Assembly (NCBI RefSeq): GCF_019823065.1
Contig: NZ_CP081966.1
Location: 124,001 to 188,000 of the forward strand
Length of the DNA: 64,000 bases
Reading direction: 5' to 3'
Source of the DNA: Pseudomonas mosselii
Lineage (GTDB): Bacteria; Pseudomonadota; Gammaproteobacteria; Pseudomonadales; Pseudomonadaceae
Below the pieces are notes generated by a model. The model worked only from the letters and a program-made list of their open reading frames with translations. It did no database searches and was not told the origin of the DNA. Each line of letters starts with the position of its first letter. Position 1 is the stretch's first letter. Below are positions 28,477 through 38,209 of this stretch, one piece after another. A program made the translations under genes and the position numbers.

Positions 28477-31227
28477 ATGAGCCAAGCGCCCCTCGTCCTG
28501 GTGGACGGTTCGTCCTACCTCTACCGCGCCTTTCACGCGCTGCCGCCGCTGACCACCTCCAAGGGCATGCCCACCGGCGCGGTCAAGGGCGTGCTGAACA
28601 TGCTCAAGAGCCTGCGCAAGCAGTACCCGGACAGCCTGTTCGCGGTGGTTTTCGACGCCAAGGGCGGGACCTTCCGTGACGCCATGTTCGCCGAGTACAA
28701 GGCCAACCGCCCAAGCATGCCCGACGACCTGCGGGTGCAGGTCGAGCCGCTGCACGCCAGCGTCCGCGCCCTCGGCTACCCGCTGTTGTGCGTCGAAGGC
28801 GTGGAGGCCGACGACGTCATCGGCACCCTGGCGCGCAGCAGCGCCGCCGCCGGCCGTCCGGTGATCATCTCGACCGGCGACAAGGACATGGCCCAGCTGG
28901 TGGACGGCCACGTCACCCTGGTCAACACCATGACCGGCAGCGTGCTGGACATCGCCGGCGTGCACGAGAAGTTCGGCGTAGGTCCCGAGCACATCATCGA
29001 TTTTCTCGCCCTGATGGGCGACAAGGTCGACAACATCCCCGGCGTGCCGGGCGTTGGCGAGAAGACCGCGGTCGGCCTGCTGACCGGTATCGGCGGCGGC
29101 CTGCGCGACCTGTACGACAACCTCGACAAGGTGCCGGCCCTGGCCATCCGTGGCGCCAAGACCCTGCCGGCCAAGCTGGAGGAGCACCGCGACGCGGCCT
29201 TCCTGTCCTACGAGCTGGCGACCATCAAGTGCGATGTCGAGCTGGATGTCGAAGTGGACGCCCTGGTCTGCGGCGAGCCGGACCGCGAGGCGCTGCTGGC
29301 GCTGTATACCGAGATGGAGTTCAAGAGCTGGGTGGCCGAGGTCCAGCGTAGCGCGCCCCAGGCCGGTGGCAGCGTTGCTGCCGACGTTGAGCCAGTGGCC
29401 GAGAAGGTCGAGCCGAAGTACGAGACCATCCTCGACCAGGCGCGTTTCGACGCCTGGCTGGAGAAACTGCGCCAGGCGCCGCTGTTCGCCTTCGACACCG
29501 AGACCACCGGCCTCGACGCGCAGCAGGCGCAACTGGTCGGCCTGTCATTCGCCGTCGAACCCCACGAGGCCGCCTACGTACCGTTGGCACACGATTACGA
29601 AGGCGCCCCCGCCCAGCTCGACCGTGACGCCGTGCTGCTGGCCCTGAAGCCCCTGCTGGAAGACCCGGCCAAGGGCAAGATCGGCCAGAACGCCAAGTAC
29701 GACATCAACATCCTGGCCAACGGCAGCCCGGCCATCCTGATGCGCGGCGTGGCCTACGACACCATGCTCGAGTCCTATGTGCTCGACTCCACCGCCACCC
29801 GTCACGACATGGACAGCCTGGCGCAGAAGTACCTGGACCACACCACCATCGGTTTCGAGGACATCGCCGGCAAGGGCGCCAAGCAACTGACCTTCAACCA
29901 GATCCCCCTGGAAAAGGCCGGCCCCTACGCGGCCGAGGACGCCGACATCACCCTGCGTCTGCATCACGCGTTGCAGGCGCGCCTGGCCACGACGCCGAGC
30001 GTGCTGCCGGTGCTGATGGACATCGAGATGCCGCTGGTGCCGGTGCTGGCGAAGATCGAGCGCCAGGGCGCGCTGGTCGACGCCGCGCTGCTTGGCGTGC
30101 AGAGCGGCGAGCTGGGGGCGAAGCTGGTGGAGCTTGAGCGTGAGGCGTACGCCCTGGCCGGCGAGGCGTTCAACCTGGGCTCGCCCAAGCAACTGGGCGC
30201 GATTCTCTACGACAAGCTGGGCATGCCCGTGCTGAGCAAGACCGCCAAGGGCCAGCCGTCCACCGCCGAGGCGGTCCTGGATGACCTGGCCGAGCAGGGC
30301 TACCCGCTGCCCAAGGTACTGATGCAGTACCGCAGCCTGAGCAAGCTCAAGAGCACCTACACCGACAAGCTGCCGGGGCAGATCAACCCGCGCACCGGGC
30401 GCATCCACACCTCCTATCAGCAGGCCGTGGCCGCCACCGGCCGGCTGTCGTCCAGCGACCCGAACCTGCAGAACATCCCGGTACGCACCGCCGAAGGCCG
30501 GCGCATTCGCCAGGCCTTCGTCGCCAGCCCCGGCTACAAACTGCTGGCGGCGGACTATTCGCAGATCGAGCTGCGCATCATGGCTCATCTGGCCAAGGAC
30601 GAAGGCCTGCTGCATGCCTTCCGCAACGACCTGGACGTGCACCGCGCCACCGCCGCCGAGGTGTTCGGCGTGGCCCTGGCGGACGTCACCAGCGACCAGC
30701 GCCGTAGCGCCAAGGCGATCAACTTCGGCCTGATCTATGGCATGAGCGCGTTCGGCCTGGCCAAGCAGATCGGGGTCGATCGCAAGCAGTCCCAGGACTA
30801 CATCGACCGCTACTTCACCCGTTACCCCGGCGTGCTCGCCTATATGGAGCGCACCCGCGCCCAGGCCGCCGAGCAAGGCTTCGTCGAGACCCTGTTCGGC
30901 CGCCGCCTGTACCTGCCGGACATCAACGCCAAGAACCCGGCCCTGCGTAAAGGCGCCGAGCGCACCGCGATCAACGCCCCGATGCAGGGCACCGCGGCGG
31001 ACATCATCAAGCGCGCGATGGTAGCGGTGGACAACTGGCTGACCGACAGCAAGCTGGATGCGCGAGTGATCCTGCAGGTGCACGACGAACTGGTGCTTGA
31101 GGTGCGCGAGGACCTGGTCGAGCAGGTGAAAGATGAAATTCGTGGCTATATGAGTGGTGCTGCGGATCTCGACGTGCCGCTGCTGGTGGAAGTGGGTGTC
31201 GGCTCGAATTGGGACGAAGCTCACTAA
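28477..31227 (+). CDS. polA: DNA polymerase I
   Basis: Repair and Okazaki-fragment polymerase, 916 residues. Domains: 5' nuclease (1-~300, [33 protein letters not shown]), 3'-5' exonuclease (~320-510, FAFDTETTG with Asp340 and Glu342) and polymerase (~520-916) with Asp693 in motif A (DYSQIELR), the O-helix ([14 protein letters not shown]) and Asp870-Glu871 in motif C (VHDELV). All three activities should be present. Start at ATG 28477 ([13 protein letters not shown]); an in-frame ATG 12 bases upstream is less likely. ErsA follows, as in P. aeruginosa. Confidence 0.98.
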   Translation: MSQAPLVLVDGSSYLYRAFHALPPLTTSKGMPTGAVKGVLNMLKSLRKQYPDSLFAVVFDAKGGTFRDAMFAEYKANRPSMPDDLRVQVEPLHASVRALGYPLLCVEGVEADDVIGTLARSSAAAGRPVIISTGDKDMAQLVDGHVTLVNTMTGSVLDIAGVHEKFGVGPEHIIDFLALMGDKVDNIPGVPGVGEKTAVGLLTGIGGGLRDLYDNLDKVPALAIRGAKTLPAKLEEHRDAAFLSYELATIKCDVELDVEVDALVCGEPDREALLALYTEMEFKSWVAEVQRSAPQAGGSVAADVEPVAEKVEPKYETILDQARFDAWLEKLRQAPLFAFDTETTGLDAQQAQLVGLSFAVEPHEAAYVPLAHDYEGAPAQLDRDAVLLALKPLLEDPAKGKIGQNAKYDINILANGSPAILMRGVAYDTMLESYVLDSTATRHDMDSLAQKYLDHTTIGFEDIAGKGAKQLTFNQIPLEKAGPYAAEDADITLRLHHALQARLATTPSVLPVLMDIEMPLVPVLAKIERQGALVDAALLGVQSGELGAKLVELEREAYALAGEAFNLGSPKQLGAILYDKLGMPVLSKTAKGQPSTAEAVLDDLAEQGYPLPKVLMQYRSLSKLKSTYTDKLPGQINPRTGRIHTSYQQAVAATGRLSSSDPNLQNIPVRTAEGRRIRQAFVASPGYKLLAADYSQIELRIMAHLAKDEGLLHAFRNDLDVHRATAAEVFGVALADVTSDQRRSAKAINFGLIYGMSAFGLAKQIGVDRKQSQDYIDRYFTRYPGVLAYMERTRAQAAEQGFVETLFGRRLYLPDINAKNPALRKGAERTAINAPMQGTAADIIKRAMVAVDNWLTDSKLDARVILQVHDELVLEVREDLVEQVKDEIRGYMSGAADLDVPLLVEVGVGSNWDEAH

Positions 31228-31340
31228 ACCCCGCGTGAAAGCTGTGTAGGATCTGCGGCGTGGTGTCGCGGATCCGGTGCTGGCCTCGGGCCTTAGATCA
31301 GGAGTTTCATGAAACTATCGCAAATAGTTTCGAGGGGCTC

Positions 31341-31369
31341 GGAACTAAACCGGTGAACCGCCACTCAGA
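31341..31369 (+). promoter_or_regulatory. AlgU (sigma-22) type promoter of ersA
   Basis: GGAACTA (31341-31347) and TCAGA (31365-31369) with a 17-base spacer fit the GAACTT-N16/17-TCTGA form of AlgU/RpoE promoters. It would start RNA near 31376, at the 5' end of the predicted small RNA. AlgU control of ersA is established in P. aeruginosa. Confidence 0.7.
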
Positions 31370-31375
31370 GGTACT

Positions 31376-31505
31376 GAATGGCTGGTGAAGCCTTTCGATG
31401 CTCCTATGTTGTGTTAAGTGTTGGCAGATATCTGGACCCCGCCCTAGCGGTCCGGACTTGGACCCCGAACTTCCCCCTCCCCATACGAAGTCCGGGGTTT
31501 TTTTT
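31376..31505 (+). ncRNA. ersA: Small regulatory RNA ErsA
   Basis: About 130 bases between polA and engB, the place of Spot 42 in enterics and of ErsA in Pseudomonas. It has an AlgU-type promoter, an internal stem GGACCCCGC-CCTA-GCGGTCC (about 31434-31453), a single-stranded pyrimidine stretch TTCCCCCTCCCC (31471-31482) suitable as seed, and a terminator ending in eight T. In P. aeruginosa ErsA (about 130 nt) binds Hfq and controls algC and oprD; targets here are not shown. Ends are estimated to within a few bases. Confidence 0.85.
31462..31505 (+). terminator. Rho-independent terminator of ersA
   Basis: ACCCCGAAC (31462-31470) pairs with GTCCGGGGT (31490-31498) with one mismatch; the loop is the pyrimidine stretch, and eight T follow (31498-31505). 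Confidence 0.8.
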
Positions 31506-31536
31506 GCCCGGAATTCGGCCTGAAGCCTGGGAAATC

Positions 31537-31592
31537 CGTGGGAGCGGGCGTGCCCCGCGATCGACTGATCGCGGGGCACGCCCGCTCCCACG
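31537..31592. repeat. Perfect 26-bp inverted repeat (REP type)
   Basis: Arms 31537-31562 and 31567-31592 are exact with a 4-base loop. It lies between ersA and the engB stop and probably ends the minus-strand engB transcript. Its core GGAGCGGGC(G)TGCCCCGCGATC resembles the repeat at 18071-18138. Confidence 0.88.
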
Positions 31593-31609
31593 TAATTATC
31601 CCTTGGCCT

Positions 31610-32242
31610 TCAGACAGCTGGCTTGTCTTCCAGCTCCATCCAGTCCGCCAGCACCCGGTAGGCCTCTTCCAGCCCCTGGCGCTTGGGCGCCGAGAACAGC
31701 TGGATGGTCGCCGCATCGCCCCAGCCCTTGCGGATTTCCGCCTGCACCTTGAGCAAGGTGTTCTTGCCGGCGCCGTGAGTCAGCTTGTCGGCCTTGGTCA
31801 GCAGGATGTGCATGGGCATGCCGCTGGCCTTGGCCCAATCGAGCATCATCTTGTCGAAGTCGGTCATCGGGTGGCGGGTGTCCATCATCAGGATCACTCC
31901 GCGCAGGCACTCGCGGCTGCCCAGGTAGGCTTCCAGGTGTTTCTGCCAGTGCTGCTTGAGCGGAATCGGCACTTTTGCATAACCGTAGCCCGGCAGGTCG
32001 ACCAAACGCCGTTCATCGTCCAGACTGAAGAAATTCAGCAGCTGGGTGCGCCCGGGGGTCTTCGAGGTGCGCGCCAGGCTGGCGTGGGTCAGGGTGTTGA
32101 GGGCGCTGGATTTACCGGCGTTGGAACGGCCGGCGAAAGCCACCTCGTAACCCTGGTCTTCGGGGCATTGTTCGACCTTGGCGGCGCTGAGGGCGAATTT
32201 GGCTTTCTGGCAGAGGCCGAGGATGGGGTTCTTGACTTGCAT
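31610..32242 (-). CDS. engB: Ribosome-biogenesis GTPase EngB/YihA
   Basis: Essential GTPase, 210 residues. G1 GRSNAGKS (38-45), G3 DLPGYG (82-87), G4 TKADK (149-153). The start at ATG 32242 ([10 protein letters not shown]) gives the normal family length; the open frame extends 99 codons further but without family similarity. Same position next to polA in many gammaproteobacteria. Confidence 0.96.
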   Translation of the reverse strand: MQVKNPILGLCQKAKFALSAAKVEQCPEDQGYEVAFAGRSNAGKSSALNTLTHASLARTSKTPGRTQLLNFFSLDDERRLVDLPGYGYAKVPIPLKQHWQKHLEAYLGSRECLRGVILMMDTRHPMTDFDKMMLDWAKASGMPMHILLTKADKLTHGAGKNTLLKVQAEIRKGWGDAATIQLFSAPKRQGLEEAYRVLADWMELEDKPAV

Positions 32243-32450
32243 GGGATTTCCGATGTGGGTGTTGCCCAGCGCTGGAGGCGTAGGACCAGGCCTGGCAAGC
32301 GGTGTCGTTTCCGTTTGGCTGGCGGAAGTATATAATGCCCCAGTTTTTGTGTGCTCATTCGCCCAGCGAAGGCAATTGAGCATGGGGTGTCGAACAATAG
32401 CTCGCGCAACAGAACGCAGCGCGGCCCCCAACCCTGTCAGGTCGTTTCGC

Positions 32451-32753
32451 ATGGCGAAATGGCTGCTTGCTGTCGGTATGTTCCTGCCGTTTTTCAGCGC
32501 ACAGGCTACACAGGATCCCGAGGCGTTGTACAACCGCACGTGCGCGGCCTGTCACGCCGGACAACTGCCCCAGGCACCCCAAAGCGGTGACCGGGCGGCC
32601 TGGGAGCCAAGGCTGGCGCGAGGCATGGAGCAACTGGTGGCACATGTTACACAGGGTTTCAAGGCTATGCCGCCGCGTGGATTGTGCATGGACTGCAGTG
32701 CCGAGGACTACCGTTTGGTCATCCTTTGGATGAGCGGCAGTCCCGATACATAA
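32451..32753 (+). CDS. c5-type cytochrome c, periplasmic
   Basis: A 100-residue cytochrome: signal peptide (cleavage near SAQA), heme motif CAACH at 31-35, probable axial Met73 (FKAMPPRG) and a Cys pair 79/82 seen in c5-like cytochromes. ATG 32451 gives the best signal peptide; an upstream ATG at 32382 would put 23 basic residues before it. It stands 31 bases before the c4 gene and is likely co-transcribed with it. Probably an electron carrier to oxidases. Confidence 0.9.
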   Translation: MAKWLLAVGMFLPFFSAQATQDPEALYNRTCAACHAGQLPQAPQSGDRAAWEPRLARGMEQLVAHVTQGFKAMPPRGLCMDCSAEDYRLVILWMSGSPDT

Positions 32754-32784
32754 CATTTCACCCTTAGCCGTGTTGGATTAGCTG

Positions 32785-33402
32785 ATGAACAAACTATTCG
32801 TGAGTCTGCTGTTGACCATGGGGGTCGCAGGTGCGGCAACTGCTGCGGGCCCCATCAAAGGCGATGCTGCTGCCGGTCAGGCCAAAACAGCTGTCTGTGG
32901 GGCCTGCCACAACCCTGACGGCAACAGCCTGGCACCGAACTTCCCGAAACTCGCCGGCCAAGGTGAGCCCTACCTGAACAAGCAGTTGCATGACATCAAG
33001 GACGGCAAGCGTACCGTGCTGGAGATGACCGGCATGCTGGCCAACTTCAACGACCAGGACCTGGCCGATATCGCCGCCTACTTCGCCAGCCAGAAAGGCA
33101 GCGTTGGTGCCGCCGATCCGAAACTGGTCGAGCGTGGCCGTGCCCTGTTCAATGGCGGCAACCTCGAGAAAGGCATGCCCGCCTGCACCGGCTGTCACTC
33201 GCCCAACGGCGCGGGCATCGCCCTGGCGAAATTCCCGCACCTGAGCGGCCAGCACGCGCAGTACGTCAGCAAGCAGCTGACCGACTTCCGCGAAGGCAAC
33301 CGCACCAACGACGGCGACGCCATGACCATGCGCACCATCGCCGGCAAGCTGAGCAACAAGGACATCGAAGCACTGTCCAGCTACATTCAAGGCCTGCACT
33401 GA
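32785..33402 (+). CDS. Diheme cytochrome c4
   Basis: Periplasmic electron carrier, 205 residues. Signal peptide to about AAGP, then two class I heme domains with CGACH (38-42) and CTGCH (134-138), each with a later Met ligand (EMTGM and DAMTM). The tandem arrangement is characteristic of c4. Known in Pseudomonas as donor to cbb3 oxidase. Confidence 0.96.
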   Translation: MNKLFVSLLLTMGVAGAATAAGPIKGDAAAGQAKTAVCGACHNPDGNSLAPNFPKLAGQGEPYLNKQLHDIKDGKRTVLEMTGMLANFNDQDLADIAAYFASQKGSVGAADPKLVERGRALFNGGNLEKGMPACTGCHSPNGAGIALAKFPHLSGQHAQYVSKQLTDFREGNRTNDGDAMTMRTIAGKLSNKDIEALSSYIQGLH

Positions 33403-33444
33403 CATACGCGTTAACACTCGGTTAATGCACCAGCGCTAAAGATG

Positions 33445-33472
33445 AAAAGGGCAGCCCAGGCTGCCCTTTTTT
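33445..33472 (+). terminator. Rho-independent terminator after cytochrome c4
   Basis: GGGCAGC-CCAG-GCTGCCC followed by six T, preceded by A-run. It separates the cytochrome pair from dsbA. Confidence 0.9.
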
Positions 33473-33567
33473 CTGTCCATAGCCGTTACACTACAGAACT
33501 CGAGCCCTATCCGGCCTGTCCTACACGGGTCGCGTCGAGGCGACCAAAGACTGCTCAGGAGTAAAGC

Positions 33568-34203
33568 ATGCGTAAACTGATTCTCAGCGCCGCGCTGGTC
33601 GCCGCCAGCGTACTCGGTATGGCCGCCGTGCAGGCCGCGGAGCCTGCAACCGCCGGCAAGGAATATATCGAGCTGAGCAACCCGGTGCCTGTTTCGGTAC
33701 CCGGCAAGATCGAAGTCGTCGAGCTGTTCTGGTACGGCTGCCCGCACTGCTACCACTTCGAACCGGTCATCAATCCCTGGATCGACAAGCTGCCCAAGGA
33801 TGTCAATTTCAAGCGCGTACCGGCCATGTTCGGTGGCCCATGGGATGCCCACGGCCAGATGTTCCTGACCCTGGAAGCCATGGGTGTGGAGCACAACGTC
33901 CACAACGCGGTATTCGATGCCATCCAGAACAAGCGCATGCGTCTTACCAAGCCTGAAGAAATGGCTGACTTCCTGGCCACCCAGGGCGTGGACAAGGACA
34001 AGTTCCTCGCCACCTTCAATTCCTTCGCCATCAAGGGCCAGGTCAACCAGGCCAAGGAGCTGGCCAAGAAGTACGAGATCACTGGCGTACCGAGCATGGT
34101 CGTCAACGGTAAATACCGCTTCGACCTGGGCACCGCCCAAGGTCCGGAAGGCGTGCTGAACGTCGCCGACCAACTGATCGCCAAGGAGCGCGCCGCTAAG
34201 TAA
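33568..34203 (+). CDS. dsbA: Thiol:disulfide oxidoreductase DsbA
   Basis: Introduces disulfides into exported proteins. 211 residues; signal peptide ending VQAA, active site CPHC (58-61) in FWYGCPHCYHF, and the cis-Pro loop TGVPSMVV. Start: ATG preceded by AGGAG. It is followed after 12 bases by a nuclease-family gene. Substrates may include the CSS-type phosphodiesterase encoded at 38210 (see findings). Confidence 0.97.
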   Translation: MRKLILSAALVAASVLGMAAVQAAEPATAGKEYIELSNPVPVSVPGKIEVVELFWYGCPHCYHFEPVINPWIDKLPKDVNFKRVPAMFGGPWDAHGQMFLTLEAMGVEHNVHNAVFDAIQNKRMRLTKPEEMADFLATQGVDKDKFLATFNSFAIKGQVNQAKELAKKYEITGVPSMVVNGKYRFDLGTAQGPEGVLNVADQLIAKERAAK

Positions 34204-34215
34204 GCGGCGATTGCC

Positions 34216-35067
34216 ATGCGCTTGCGTGCCACGCGAGGCATCGGCCTGCCCCAGCCGCAGGTCAACGAGCATCACCTGCGGGCCACCGGCTTGCCGGAAG
34301 ATGGTCGCCTGCGGCTGCTCAGCTTCAACATCCAGGTCGGCATCAGCACCGAGCGTTATCGGCACTATGTCACCCGCAGCTGGCAGCACCTGCTGCCGCA
34401 CAACGGGCGCGCCGGCAACCTGCAGAAGATCGGCGACCTGCTCGGCGACTTCGACCTGGTGGCCCTGCAGGAGGCCGACGGCGGCAGCCTGCGCTCCGGC
34501 TTCGTCAACCAGGTCGAGCACTTGGCACAGCTGGGCGCCTTTCCCTACTGGTACCAGCAGCTCAACCGCAACCTCGGGCGTTTCGCCCAGCACAGCAACG
34601 GCGTACTCAGCCGTCTCAAGCCCCAGCACCTGGAAGACCATCCCCTGCCCGGCCCGTCCGGCCGCGGGGCGATCCTGGTGCGCTTCGGCGAGGGCGAGGA
34701 TGCGCTGATCGTGGTGATGATGCACCTGGCCCTTGGCGCCAAGACCCGCGCCCGTCAGCTGGCCTACATCCGCGAGCTGATCGGCGGCTATCGCCATCAG
34801 ATCCTCATGGGTGACATGAACACCCACGCCAACGACCTGATCGACCACTCGCCACTGCGTGATCTGGGCCTGATCGCGCCCCAGGTCGAGGCCACCTTCC
34901 CCAGTTGGCGCCCCCAGCGTTGCCTTGACCATATCCTGCTCAGCCCAAGCCTGACGCTCGAACGTGTCGAGGTGCTGGCGCAGCCTATTTCCGACCACCT
35001 TCCGGTTGCCGTCGAGATACGATTGCCTGATGCCCTGACTGTGGATACGCTGCCGGTCCTGAGTTAG
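34216..35067 (+). CDS. Endonuclease/exonuclease/phosphatase-family protein
   Basis: A 283-residue protein of the EEP fold. Metal and catalytic residues are visible: SFNIQVG (Asn), LQEADGG (Glu), MMHLALG (His), GDMNTH (Asp, Asn) and the terminal SDHLPV (Asp-His). No signal peptide, so probably cytoplasmic. It could act on nucleic acid, phospholipid or sugar phosphate; the sequence does not decide. Same position after dsbA in P. aeruginosa. Confidence 0.9.
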   Translation: MRLRATRGIGLPQPQVNEHHLRATGLPEDGRLRLLSFNIQVGISTERYRHYVTRSWQHLLPHNGRAGNLQKIGDLLGDFDLVALQEADGGSLRSGFVNQVEHLAQLGAFPYWYQQLNRNLGRFAQHSNGVLSRLKPQHLEDHPLPGPSGRGAILVRFGEGEDALIVVMMHLALGAKTRARQLAYIRELIGGYRHQILMGDMNTHANDLIDHSPLRDLGLIAPQVEATFPSWRPQRCLDHILLSPSLTLERVEVLAQPISDHLPVAVEIRLPDALTVDTLPVLS

Positions 35068-35136
35068 TCCTGCCTGGGCAAATCCGGCACTCAAGTGTTG
35101 GGCTTTTCCGCCGAAATCCAGTGATTGCAGGACTAG

Positions 35137-37122
35137 ATGCCACTACCCGTTGCGGATCCAGGCATGACCGAAGAAGCCGAGCGCTGGAAAGAAAAATACC
35201 TCAAGAGCATCGAGCAGCAGGAAAAGCTCGAGCGGCGCTGGGAAGCCCGTCTCGACCTGCTGCGCCGTGGCCTGGTGCGCAGCACCCTGGCGGCTGAAGG
35301 TAGCGACAAGACCGTTGACCAGTGCATGAAGGAAATGCGCGAGGTCATCCGCAGCGACAACATGGACGCCGGCCTCGCCGGGCTGATTCCGCGCCTGGAA
35401 AAAGCCGTACTCGACTCCGAGCAGCGCCGCGAAACCCGCATGAACCAGGTCAGCGACGCGCTGACTGCGCTGGTTACCCAGTTGCAGACCCTGCCGCTGC
35501 CAGGCGAGGTGTCGCGACCGCTGAAAAAACTGGCGAAGAAGCTTGATGGCGGGGTCAGCCAGTCCCGTGAGCTGCCGCCCTTGCTGGGTGAACTCAGTGG
35601 CTTGCAGGGACGCGCCCTGAGTGCGATGCAAAAGCCCGAGGACGAGACTCGCCCGGGCTTCCTGCAGCGTCTGTTCGGGGGTCGTGACGAGCCCCAGGCT
35701 GAGCTGGCGCCTGCGACGGTCGACGCCCCTGTGCCTGCGTCGCTGGAGGCGCCCGTCATTGCGCCTGAGGTGCAGCCAAGGGACGCTGATGAGCTGCATG
35801 CCGTGGCACCCGCGCCGCATGTCACGCCTGAGCCTGCCGAATTGTCCGGGCCCGAGGTCGAGTTACCTGGTCCCGCACTGGTTGAAGCCACGCCGGTGCC
35901 CGTTGCCGAGCCGCAACCTGAACCGCAAGCACTGGTGCAGCCGGTCGAACACATCGATCCGCAAGCCGAGGCCTCTGTCGAGGACGAAGGCGCCGCTGCG
36001 CGCGAACCTGAGGCCACGGTCGAGGAGGTCGTCGGCGAGGACGGTCCCTACGCCCTCCCTGACGCGGTCGAGCCGCCGTACAGTCAGGTCGCCGCTCATA
36101 TCGAGCAGACCCTGATCGGTCTGCTCGACGACCTCAGCCTGCCGGAGCGTCACAAGGCCCAGGCCCTGGAGATGCGCGAGCGGGTTTCACGGGGGCTGAA
36201 CTGGTACGAACTGATCCCGGTCCTGGATGACCTGGCTGTGCTCATGCTGGCGATCACCGACAGTGGCCAGCATGAATTCGAAGCCTACCTGCAACAGCTC
36301 AACGAGCGCCTGGAGTCCTTCCAGAGCCACCTGCACGAAGCCAGCGCCGGCCATGCCGACAACAGCTCCGCCGCCCGCGCGCTGGACAGCCAGCTACGCG
36401 AGCAGGTCGATGGTCTGCAAAGCAGCGTGCAGGGCGCCGTCGATGTCGACAGCCTCAAGCACATCCTGGAGAACCGCCTCGAAGGCCTGCTGGTGACCAT
36501 GGACGATCACCAGCACGAGCGTGATCGCCGTGAGCACGAGCTGGCCAGCCGCCTGCAAGGCCTGGCCGAGCGTGTGGCAAGCATGGAGCAGGAGGCCCTC
36601 GGTTACCGCGAGCATCTCGAGGAGCAGCGCCAGAAAGCCATGATCGATCCGCTGACCGGTCTGCCCAACCGTGCAGCCTGGAGTGAGCAGGTCGAGCGCG
36701 AGGTACTCGACTGGCAGGAAAATGGTGGCCACCTGGCCATGGCGATCCTCGACCTTGATCATTTCAAGCGCATTAACGACGGCTATGGCCATCTGGCGGG
36801 CGACAAAGTGCTGAAGATCGTTGCTGATCAGTTGCGCAAGCGCTTGCGCGGCCGCGACTTCATCGCCCGTTTCGGCGGCGAGGAATTTGTCCTGCTGATG
36901 CCGCAGACTTCGCCGCCGGCAGCGGTGCAGGTGGCCGAGGCAATGCGTGCGGCCATCGAGGCCTGCCCGTTCCACTTCAAGGGCGAGCGGGTGGTCATCA
37001 CCACTTCCATCGGCATCAGCGCCTTCCGCTCCGGCGAGCGCGGCGACCAGGTGCTCAAGCGCGCCGACGAGGCGTTGTACCGGGCCAAGGAGCTGGGACG
37101 CAATCGGGTGGAGCAGGGTTAG
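35137..37122 (+). CDS. dgcH: Diguanylate cyclase (GGEEF), DgcH-like
   Basis: Makes c-di-GMP. 661 residues, soluble. The N-terminal ~180 are helical, then a Pro/Glu/Val-rich linker (~190-305), a second helical part (~310-490) and a GGDEF domain (~500-661) with DPLTGLPNR and active-site GGEEF (580-584). An inhibitory site RGRD (571-574) five residues upstream fits feedback control by c-di-GMP. ATG 35137 has GCAGGA upstream; ATG 35164 is an alternative. Position matches PA5487 (DgcH) of P. aeruginosa. Confidence 0.92.
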   Translation: MPLPVADPGMTEEAERWKEKYLKSIEQQEKLERRWEARLDLLRRGLVRSTLAAEGSDKTVDQCMKEMREVIRSDNMDAGLAGLIPRLEKAVLDSEQRRETRMNQVSDALTALVTQLQTLPLPGEVSRPLKKLAKKLDGGVSQSRELPPLLGELSGLQGRALSAMQKPEDETRPGFLQRLFGGRDEPQAELAPATVDAPVPASLEAPVIAPEVQPRDADELHAVAPAPHVTPEPAELSGPEVELPGPALVEATPVPVAEPQPEPQALVQPVEHIDPQAEASVEDEGAAAREPEATVEEVVGEDGPYALPDAVEPPYSQVAAHIEQTLIGLLDDLSLPERHKAQALEMRERVSRGLNWYELIPVLDDLAVLMLAITDSGQHEFEAYLQQLNERLESFQSHLHEASAGHADNSSAARALDSQLREQVDGLQSSVQGAVDVDSLKHILENRLEGLLVTMDDHQHERDRREHELASRLQGLAERVASMEQEALGYREHLEEQRQKAMIDPLTGLPNRAAWSEQVEREVLDWQENGGHLAMAILDLDHFKRINDGYGHLAGDKVLKIVADQLRKRLRGRDFIARFGGEEFVLLMPQTSPPAAVQVAEAMRAAIEACPFHFKGERVVITTSIGISAFRSGERGDQVLKRADEALYRAKELGRNRVEQG

Positions 37123-37201
37123 TCGGGTTCAGGGTGAGCAATCGTGACCGGCACGTTATACTGTAGCATTGTTGCCGCTGACTCCATGACGTGCCCCTGC
37201 T

Positions 37202-37978
37202 ATGAAAAGACTCTTCACCGCCCTGCTCCTGCTGGCCCTGGCAGGTTGTTCCAGTGGCCTGCGCATCGACCGCAGCCATCCTTCGGCCAACCAGGACAGC
37301 CGTATCCAGTTTGTCGTGCTGCATTACACCAATGCCTCGCTGGAGCGCTCCCTTGCCCTGCTGACCCATGGCGAAGTCAGCAGCCACTACCTGATCGGTG
37401 ACGGCCCGGCCACGGTCTATCAACTGGTGGACGAGAATCGTCGTGCCTGGCACGCCGGGGACAGTCAGTGGCAGGGGCGTACCTGGCTCAATTCAAGCTC
37501 CATTGGCATCGAGATCGTCAACGAGGGGTATACCGACACCCCGACCGGGCGGGTCTGGCACCCGTACAGTGAAGCACAGGTGCAGGCGCTGATCGCGTTG
37601 CTCAAGGATATCGTCAAGCGCAACAACATCGACCCGCGCCATATCATTGGCCACAGTGATATCGCGCCGTTGCGCAAGCTCGACCCGGGCCCGCTGTTCC
37701 CTTGGAAGCGCCTGGCCGACGCCGGTCTGGGCATCTGGCCGGACGCCGCGTCGGTGGCACGCCAGCAGGCCTATTTCGAGGTCAACCCGCCGAGCGTCAC
37801 CTGGTACCAGCAGCAGCTGGCGCGCTTTGGCTACGCCATCGACCAGACCGGCGAATGGGATGTGGCCACTCGTCATGTGATCGCCGCCTTCCAGATGCGC
37901 TTCCGTGCGCAGCGCTTCGATGGTGTGCCGGATGCGCAGACCGCTGCGATGTTGCAGGTGCTCAACCGCAAGCGGTGA
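37202..37978 (+). CDS. ampDh2: N-acetylmuramyl-L-alanine amidase, AmpDh2-like lipoprotein
   Basis: Cuts the stem peptide from muramic acid in the periplasm. 258 residues; lipobox LALAGC with Cys16, so anchored in a membrane. Amidase_2 domain with zinc ligands His41 (VVLHYT), His151 (GHSDIAP) and Asp161 (KLDPG), catalytic Glu in SIGIEIVNEG; then a peptidoglycan-binding domain (~190-258, LARFGYAIDQTGEWDVATR). Same gene neighbours as PA5485. Recycling role inferred. Confidence 0.92.
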   Translation: MKRLFTALLLLALAGCSSGLRIDRSHPSANQDSRIQFVVLHYTNASLERSLALLTHGEVSSHYLIGDGPATVYQLVDENRRAWHAGDSQWQGRTWLNSSSIGIEIVNEGYTDTPTGRVWHPYSEAQVQALIALLKDIVKRNNIDPRHIIGHSDIAPLRKLDPGPLFPWKRLADAGLGIWPDAASVARQQAYFEVNPPSVTWYQQQLARFGYAIDQTGEWDVATRHVIAAFQMRFRAQRFDGVPDAQTAAMLQVLNRKR

Positions 37979-38011
37979 GGCAGCTTTCATAGCATAGAAA
38001 CTGGTCTTGCC

Positions 38012-38123
38012 CTGTGGGAGCGGCCTTGTGTTGCGAAAGGGCCGCAGCGCGGCCCCAGGATCTCGAGTCTGACTAAAGATTGCCGGGGCTGCTGCGCAGC
38101 CCTTTCGCGACACAAGGCCGCTC
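38012..38123. repeat. REP-type inverted repeat pair
   Basis: Arms of about 40 bases (38012-38059 and 38083-38123) share the core of the pair at 8493-8612 (GCGACACAAGGCCGCT and GGCTGCTGCGCAGCCC) in the other order. It lies between the amidase and EAL genes, both on the plus strand. Confidence 0.82.
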
Positions 38124-38209
38124 AGGGGAGCGAGCAAATCCTGGCAATCACACGCCCAGCGGCCACGCCAATCATCGATTCAGTTGCTATACCTTTGGTA
38201 TTCAACTGG

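Noticed and set aside
29545..31224. 559-codon frame antisense to polA
   Set aside because: Entirely within polA, which has all catalytic motifs; no ribosome site or family features.
33436..35094. 552-codon frame antisense to dsbA and the EEP-family gene
   Set aside because: Crosses two well supported genes and a terminator.
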